Source: Tenderia sp965602225 | GTDB taxonomy: Bacteria; Pseudomonadota; Gammaproteobacteria; Tenderiales; Tenderiaceae | DNA length: 64,000 bases | NCBI GenBank assembly: GCA_965602225.1 | Contig: CBFCYE010000001.1 | Location: forward strand, 182,654 to 246,653 | Reading direction: 5' to 3' | Part shown: in pieces, positions 61,050 to 64,000 of the stretch | Layout of the letters: each line of letters starts with the position of its first letter | Numbering within the stretch: the stretch's first letter is position 1 | Notes under the pieces: model-generated | What the model saw: only the letters and a program-made list of their open reading frames with translations | Database searches by the model: none | Told to the model about the DNA's origin: nothing | Translations under genes and position numbers: made by a program

Positions 61050-61706
61050 TCATTTAAATAGTTCAACTACATATTTGTATGAAAATAATAGGTTGAGCTG
61101 TGAATAGGAATATCGCTTATCCGAAATCATTGGCACGAAATTCTGAATAACTATTAAATGGCTTCCTTTAGAAGCTTCAAAATAAGCCCCACCAGCCATG
61201 CCAACGCCACTAGCATTTACGTCTTCAATATCATTATAATTCGGGCTAGATGAGCCGGTTATTTTAAAATTTCCTTTTAAATTAAGATACCCAGCACCTA
61301 GTCCAATACCCGCCTTATAGGACCACTCTGCAATCGAATTCCGTTTAAAGTGATAATAAGCCAATGGAACTACATAGATAGAATAACCACGTATTCCTGT
61401 ACCTACATCTACTGGTGGCTCTGAGTCAGGAATAGTTTGAGTTTTTATGTCAATAAGAGAACCATTTACTTCAAAGTGGAAACCCCAACCACTGTCTTCA
61501 TTAAAATACCTTGATTCTGTCCGTATTCCGATAGATGGAAGGATCATCGTATCGCTCTCCAGCTTAGCAACCTCGTCATATCCCAATGAATTATCATCAA
61601 CCCAGATAGCCTCTTCGCTAGCACCCAAGCCAAAAACGACCCCCAGGGCATTAGCCGATAATGAAAAGCACGTAAGAACGAAAAAGAACAAGCTTTTTAA
61701 TATCAT
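61050..61706 (-). CDS. Cassette-borne outer-membrane beta-barrel-like protein
   Basis: 218 residues. Signal peptide MILKSLFFFVLTCFSLSANA, then a sequence of alternating hydrophobic/polar beta strands with many Gly and aromatic residues (GWGFHFEVNGSLIDIK, YSIYVVPLAYYHFKR, YKAGIGLGAGYLNLKG), ending near LNLLFSYKYVVELFK. It looks like a small barrel or OmpW/Ail-like fold, not a recognised family. I chose ATG 61706, which has AAGGACGG 8 bases upstream; the open frame from 61766 starts inside the attC site. It is the gene of cassette II, AT-rich. Confidence 0.7.
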   Translation of the reverse strand: MILKSLFFFVLTCFSLSANALGVVFGLGASEEAIWVDDNSLGYDEVAKLESDTMILPSIGIRTESRYFNEDSGWGFHFEVNGSLIDIKTQTIPDSEPPVDVGTGIRGYSIYVVPLAYYHFKRNSIAEWSYKAGIGLGAGYLNLKGNFKITGSSSPNYNDIEDVNASGVGMAGGAYFEASKGSHLIVIQNFVPMISDKRYSYSQLNLLFSYKYVVELFK

Positions 61707-61752
61707 TCTACTTACCGTCCTTAACATAGTGTGGTTAGGTAACTTGAATTTG

Positions 61753-61859
61753 GCATAACGCCACAAATCACCGGCGTCAAAATGCAGAGCTTAGCGTCGC
61801 TTTTTGACTTCCGAGTGCATTTGCATTATTCAGCACGCTTGCCGATTGGTTTGTTTAGG
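61753..61859 (-). other. attC site of cassette I (second array)
   Basis: Minus-strand R' GTTATGC (complement of 61753-61759) and R'' CCTAAAC (complement of 61853-61859, one base off GCCTAAC). The arms CAAACCAATCGGC and GCCGGTGATTTG pair with small bulges. An inner stem pairs CAAATGCA with TGCATTTTG. It is 107 bp, with crossover between 61759 and 61758. Confidence 0.75.
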
Positions 61860-61928
61860 ATAAAGTTAAATAACTCAGTCTCCTTTTTGGTTCTTTTGGG
61901 TTGATCCCCCCGGCATTTTTACTCGACA

Positions 61929-63116
61929 TCAACAACCTTCATTATCCATTTTTTTTAGCCATTCCATGGCCTTATCATCATCCCCATAGACAACCCCGTC
62001 CATATTCATTACTTTCTTGAAGGCTGAACGGGCTTCAGGCCACCGACCCAATTCATGAAGTACGCAGCCCAATTCGAGCGCATATTTAGAAGCATTAGGA
62101 TCGATATTCAGAGCCTCTTTCAAGCATTTGGCGGCATCCTCAGGACGATGCAGTTCCGCCAGTGTGCAGCCCTTCAAGTAATGTGCCCATCCATTACTGT
62201 CCAGATTCCCACCAATTACTAGGTCCCAGTATTCGATGGCTTCTTCATATTGGCCTTCTCCCTGGAGTTTCTCTGCCTTGCTCAACCACTCCGCACGCTT
62301 CTCACGGCGGTCTTCTTCTGACGAGTAGGCTGAGGGTCTCTTGGGAGGTTCGAGTCTTTGTTCATCAGCTGGCGATAATTGTGCCAGCTGACCGGCGAGG
62401 CTTTTTAGTTCATTAAGATAGCCTTCCATTTGTGTTACACCTTCAATGCTCAGAATGCAGCTCATCAAGCCTAAAAACTCGGAACACTGAGCAGCATTGA
62501 CAAGGTGTGTGAGTCCCTCCCCGACAAGTTCTCTTGTTATGGGGTTGCCGTTGGGATCTAAACCCGATTCTAAAGCTTTAAGGGCTTGTTCGATATTTGT
62601 TGAAATGATCGATATTTGTTGTTTCGCAACTTCAGCTCCTGGACCCACGCTTTCACCTATTGCAGGGAAACTATGAGGGAGCTGAGTAAACTTTGTTCTA
62701 ATATCTGACAAAGATTTTTCTATCTCGTTTGAAAGCCCAACAGCAGCGGCATCTTTTTTCTTAATGCCTAACCTAGTGGGCTGATCTGGTGGCTGCTCAA
62801 CCCAGCTATTGTTTAAAAGTATTAGTATGTATATTCCGATGAGGGTTCCGATAGGAATGGCAAACAATGCCAGTACTCCAACTATGTTTCCAACTATTCG
62901 CCCCCAGCGTTTATGTTCCTTTATTGCCTTTCCGAGGGGCAGATAGAGTATTGGCAACGTAAAAGATAATACGACGAGGCCTATCATTTCCTCTGGCTTA
63001 ACCTCTTCCTGGGTGAAGATGAGAAATACAAAGCATATTCCCGAAATTAAGGAGAGCCATCCGAGAAGCCTGAATAGCCGCCCCACCTTCTCATAGCCAG
63101 ATAATTGTTTACTCAT
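61929..63116 (-). CDS. Cassette-borne membrane protein with C-terminal TPR repeats
   Basis: 395 residues. Three hydrophobic helices (about 13-34, 44-62 and 73-101) are followed by a soluble region. The C-terminal third (about 280-390) contains TPR-like repeats: GEGQYEEAIEYWDLVI, LKGCTLAELHRPEDAAKCLKEALNIDP, and LGCVLHELGRWPEARSAFKKVM. Function unknown; TPR domains bind other proteins. The ATG at 63116 lies 38 bases inside the cassette start G/TTAGGC. The size is large for a cassette gene. I do not recognise the N-terminal membrane domain. Confidence 0.78.
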   Translation of the reverse strand: MSKQLSGYEKVGRLFRLLGWLSLISGICFVFLIFTQEEVKPEEMIGLVVLSFTLPILYLPLGKAIKEHKRWGRIVGNIVGVLALFAIPIGTLIGIYILILLNNSWVEQPPDQPTRLGIKKKDAAAVGLSNEIEKSLSDIRTKFTQLPHSFPAIGESVGPGAEVAKQQISIISTNIEQALKALESGLDPNGNPITRELVGEGLTHLVNAAQCSEFLGLMSCILSIEGVTQMEGYLNELKSLAGQLAQLSPADEQRLEPPKRPSAYSSEEDRREKRAEWLSKAEKLQGEGQYEEAIEYWDLVIGGNLDSNGWAHYLKGCTLAELHRPEDAAKCLKEALNIDPNASKYALELGCVLHELGRWPEARSAFKKVMNMDGVVYGDDDKAMEWLKKMDNEGC

Positions 63117-63148
63117 TTTACACCTGTAGTGGCATAGTTAATTAGGCC

Positions 63149-63155
63149 GCCTAAC
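63149..63155 (-). other. Recombination core G/TTAGGC (attI or attC half-site)
   Basis: On the minus strand GTTAGGC marks the start of cassette I. A second core, GTTATGA (complement of 63176-63182), lies 20 bases upstream. The stretch up to 63190 is the candidate attI remnant of the platform; its paired half is missing. Confidence 0.5.
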
Positions 63156-63198
63156 TAGAGGTGATATTCTACGTCTCATAACATTAGGTGACAAAATC

Positions 63199-63369
63199 AC
63201 AAACAAAAAACGCCGGACGTTTACACCGGAATTCAAACTAGAAACGGCACAACTGTTCGTTTATCAAAAACACTCAATACGTGAAGCAACAACAGCCATG
63301 AATGTGGGTAAATCCACGGCCAAAATTACTTTTGCATTACAGCCATGCCAAGCCATAGCTAAGAAATAG
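63199..63369 (+). pseudogene. IS3-family OrfA transposase fragment
   Basis: One plus-strand frame reads TNKKRRTFTPEFKLETAQLF and then VYQKHSIREATTAMNVGKSTA before losing similarity and stopping at TAG. This is the N-terminal helix-turn-helix part of IS3-type OrfA. The upstream start is one base out of frame, and OrfB is absent. It lies between the cassette junction and the integrase remnant, so it is probably the trace of an insertion that helped destroy intI. Confidence 0.75.
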
Positions 63370-63648
63370 AAGTTAAATCTCTTAGCCGCAAGTTGATTAA
63401 CTAATAAAGAAAATAGAAATATTTGAATGGCGTCAAGACATCAATGAACATGAAATACATTCCGTGTATGCATCGCACCTACTCCTTGTTGTTCCCCTAC
63501 TGATTAACCTAGCTTATATTTTTTTGTTTTTCCAGATAGGGTGAATAATATTATCTGTATTTCGTATTAATATTAAGTGGACTAATTTTAGTCATACTTG
63601 CAAGTAAGCCAGAACTTAAAATTGAATATTGGTGTAATGTTAGATCGA
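63370..63648. other. Gene-free stretch in the decayed platform
   Basis: About 280 AT-rich bases with no ORF, attC or recognisable integrase similarity in any frame that I could read. It occupies the place where the N-terminal and central parts of the integrase gene should be. Confidence 0.45.
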
Positions 63649-63818
63649 GCTGCTATCCATTGCCTGGAAACCGGTCAGACATTAGAACCATCCAGGAGCT
63701 TTGGGGCATACCCGATGTGAAGACAACCATGATTTACACACCCGTTCTGAATAAATGCGGTAACGGCGTTGTGAGCCCAACAGACCGGTTGGCTAAGGTT
63801 CGGTCACGGTACACGTAA
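63649..63818 (+). pseudogene. Integron integrase (IntI) C-terminal remnant
   Basis: AAIHCLETGQ, then after a one-base frameshift IRTIQELWGIPDVKTTMIYT and PVLNKCGNGVVSPTDRLAKV, then TAA. This matches the end of IntI tyrosine recombinases (pattern FATHLLE-G-DIRT-QELLGH-DVKTTMIYTHVL...GVRSP-D), including the catalytic Tyr in MIYT. The GH of LLGH is changed to GI and the THV to TPV, so it is decayed as well as truncated. It is divergent from the minus-strand cassette array, as expected for an integron platform. Confidence 0.85.
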
Positions 63819-64000
63819 TAAACTGTAGCGGGACTCATTAAATCTAAGTATTGCGAGTGTCTGCTTTCAGGAGTCAGTATTTTCAGGTTTAACTACAAAT
63901 GCTGCATCAATCTGCCTTCTAACTCAAACTAGAATTGTCTGCTTCGGGCACGGTGCTGACGATTGATCAGATTTTCTGAAGTAAGCACCAGGTCAACTTA
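63819..64000. other. Nothing recognised at the right edge
   Basis: 182 bases after the integrase remnant, without an ORF or repeat that I can support. Confidence 0.4.

Larger units (their letters stand above)
60914..63155 (-). mobile_element. Integron cassette array 2 (two cassettes) ending at a decayed integron platform
   Basis: Cassettes run leftward on the minus strand from a G/TTAGGC junction at 63155/63154: cassette I 63154-61759 and cassette II 61758-60920. Cassette II begins TTATGC and its closing site begins GCATAAC, the exact complement expected for one original circular cassette. To the right, on the opposite strand, lies the remnant of an integron integrase, which is the standard divergent layout. 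An IS3-type fragment sits between. Confidence 0.78.

Noticed and set aside
1..64000. tRNA, rRNA or CRISPR array
   Set aside because: Looked for TTCGAATC-type T-arm sequences, 16S/23S landmarks and regularly spaced repeats; none found by eye. A covariance-model search would be decisive.

Overview
The window reads as chromosomal DNA of a free-living Gammaproteobacterium of moderate GC content. It carries the classic gammaproteobacterial envelope and translation cluster rpsB-tsf-pyrH-frr-uppS-cdsA-dxr-rseP-bamA-skp-lpxD-fabZ-lpxA-lpxB-(insertion)-rnhB-dnaE-accA-tilS. It also has pyrG-kdsA-eno-ftsB-ispD-ispF-truD, a lysine (DAP) branch dapC/dapD/dapE, the PII uridylyltransferase glnD, and several large c-di-GMP proteins. 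I cannot fix the genus from the sequence alone. I saw no rRNA, tRNA or CRISPR array.

Layout. 1-3.1 kb: putrescine synthesis from agmatine (aguA, cut by the left edge, and aguB) and a DAHP synthase. 3.1-3.7 kb: REP-like repeats and a small reading frame broken by an in-frame amber codon. 3.68-6.0 kb: an AT-rich array of three integron gene cassettes on the + strand, each closed by an attC site and with no integrase beside it. 6.0-9.5 kb: a minus-strand operon DUF211 - VIT-like protein - P2A (calcium-type) ATPase. 9.8-10.9 kb: a Crp/Fnr regulator and a DUF2892 membrane protein with a palindromic operator between them. 11.1-18.0 kb: a lipoprotein, then the pyrG-to-truD operon on the minus strand. 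18.2-20.4 kb: DUF2892 and a GGDEF-EAL protein. 20.4-43.4 kb: the long minus-strand envelope/translation cluster, interrupted between lpxB and rnhB by a GGDEF-EAL gene and a small lipoprotein. 43.7-48.7 kb: map, glnD, a rhombosortase-type rhomboid and a DMT transporter. 48.8-58.6 kb: dapC, dapD, yffB, a methyltransferase, a duplicated Cys-rich protein, djlA, an YlqF-type GTPase, a PAS-GGDEF-EAL protein, dapE and a PilZ protein. 58.6-60.8 kb: radA and a DUF3047 protein. 60.9-63.15 kb: a second cassette array in the opposite orientation. 63.15-64.0 kb: the decayed platform of that array, made of an IS3-type OrfA fragment and the C-terminal remnant of an integron integrase.

How it fits together. 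Most of the window is vertically inherited housekeeping DNA for lipid A, undecaprenyl and isoprenoid precursors, outer-membrane assembly, lysine/peptidoglycan precursors and translation. The accessory content sits at the two ends as two integron-derived cassette clusters about 57 kb apart. In both, the rule that the 5' six bases of a cassette (TTRRRY) match the complement of its own attC R'' box holds for nearly every cassette. The right cluster has the textbook geometry of cassettes running away from a divergent integrase, but the integrase is a pseudogene. The left cluster has no integrase and sits 3 bases from the stop codon of the ATPase gene. The cassettes encode a candidate HEPN RNase (R-N-x3-H), two lipoproteins, a beta-barrel-like outer-membrane protein, a membrane-anchored TPR protein and an unknown protein.
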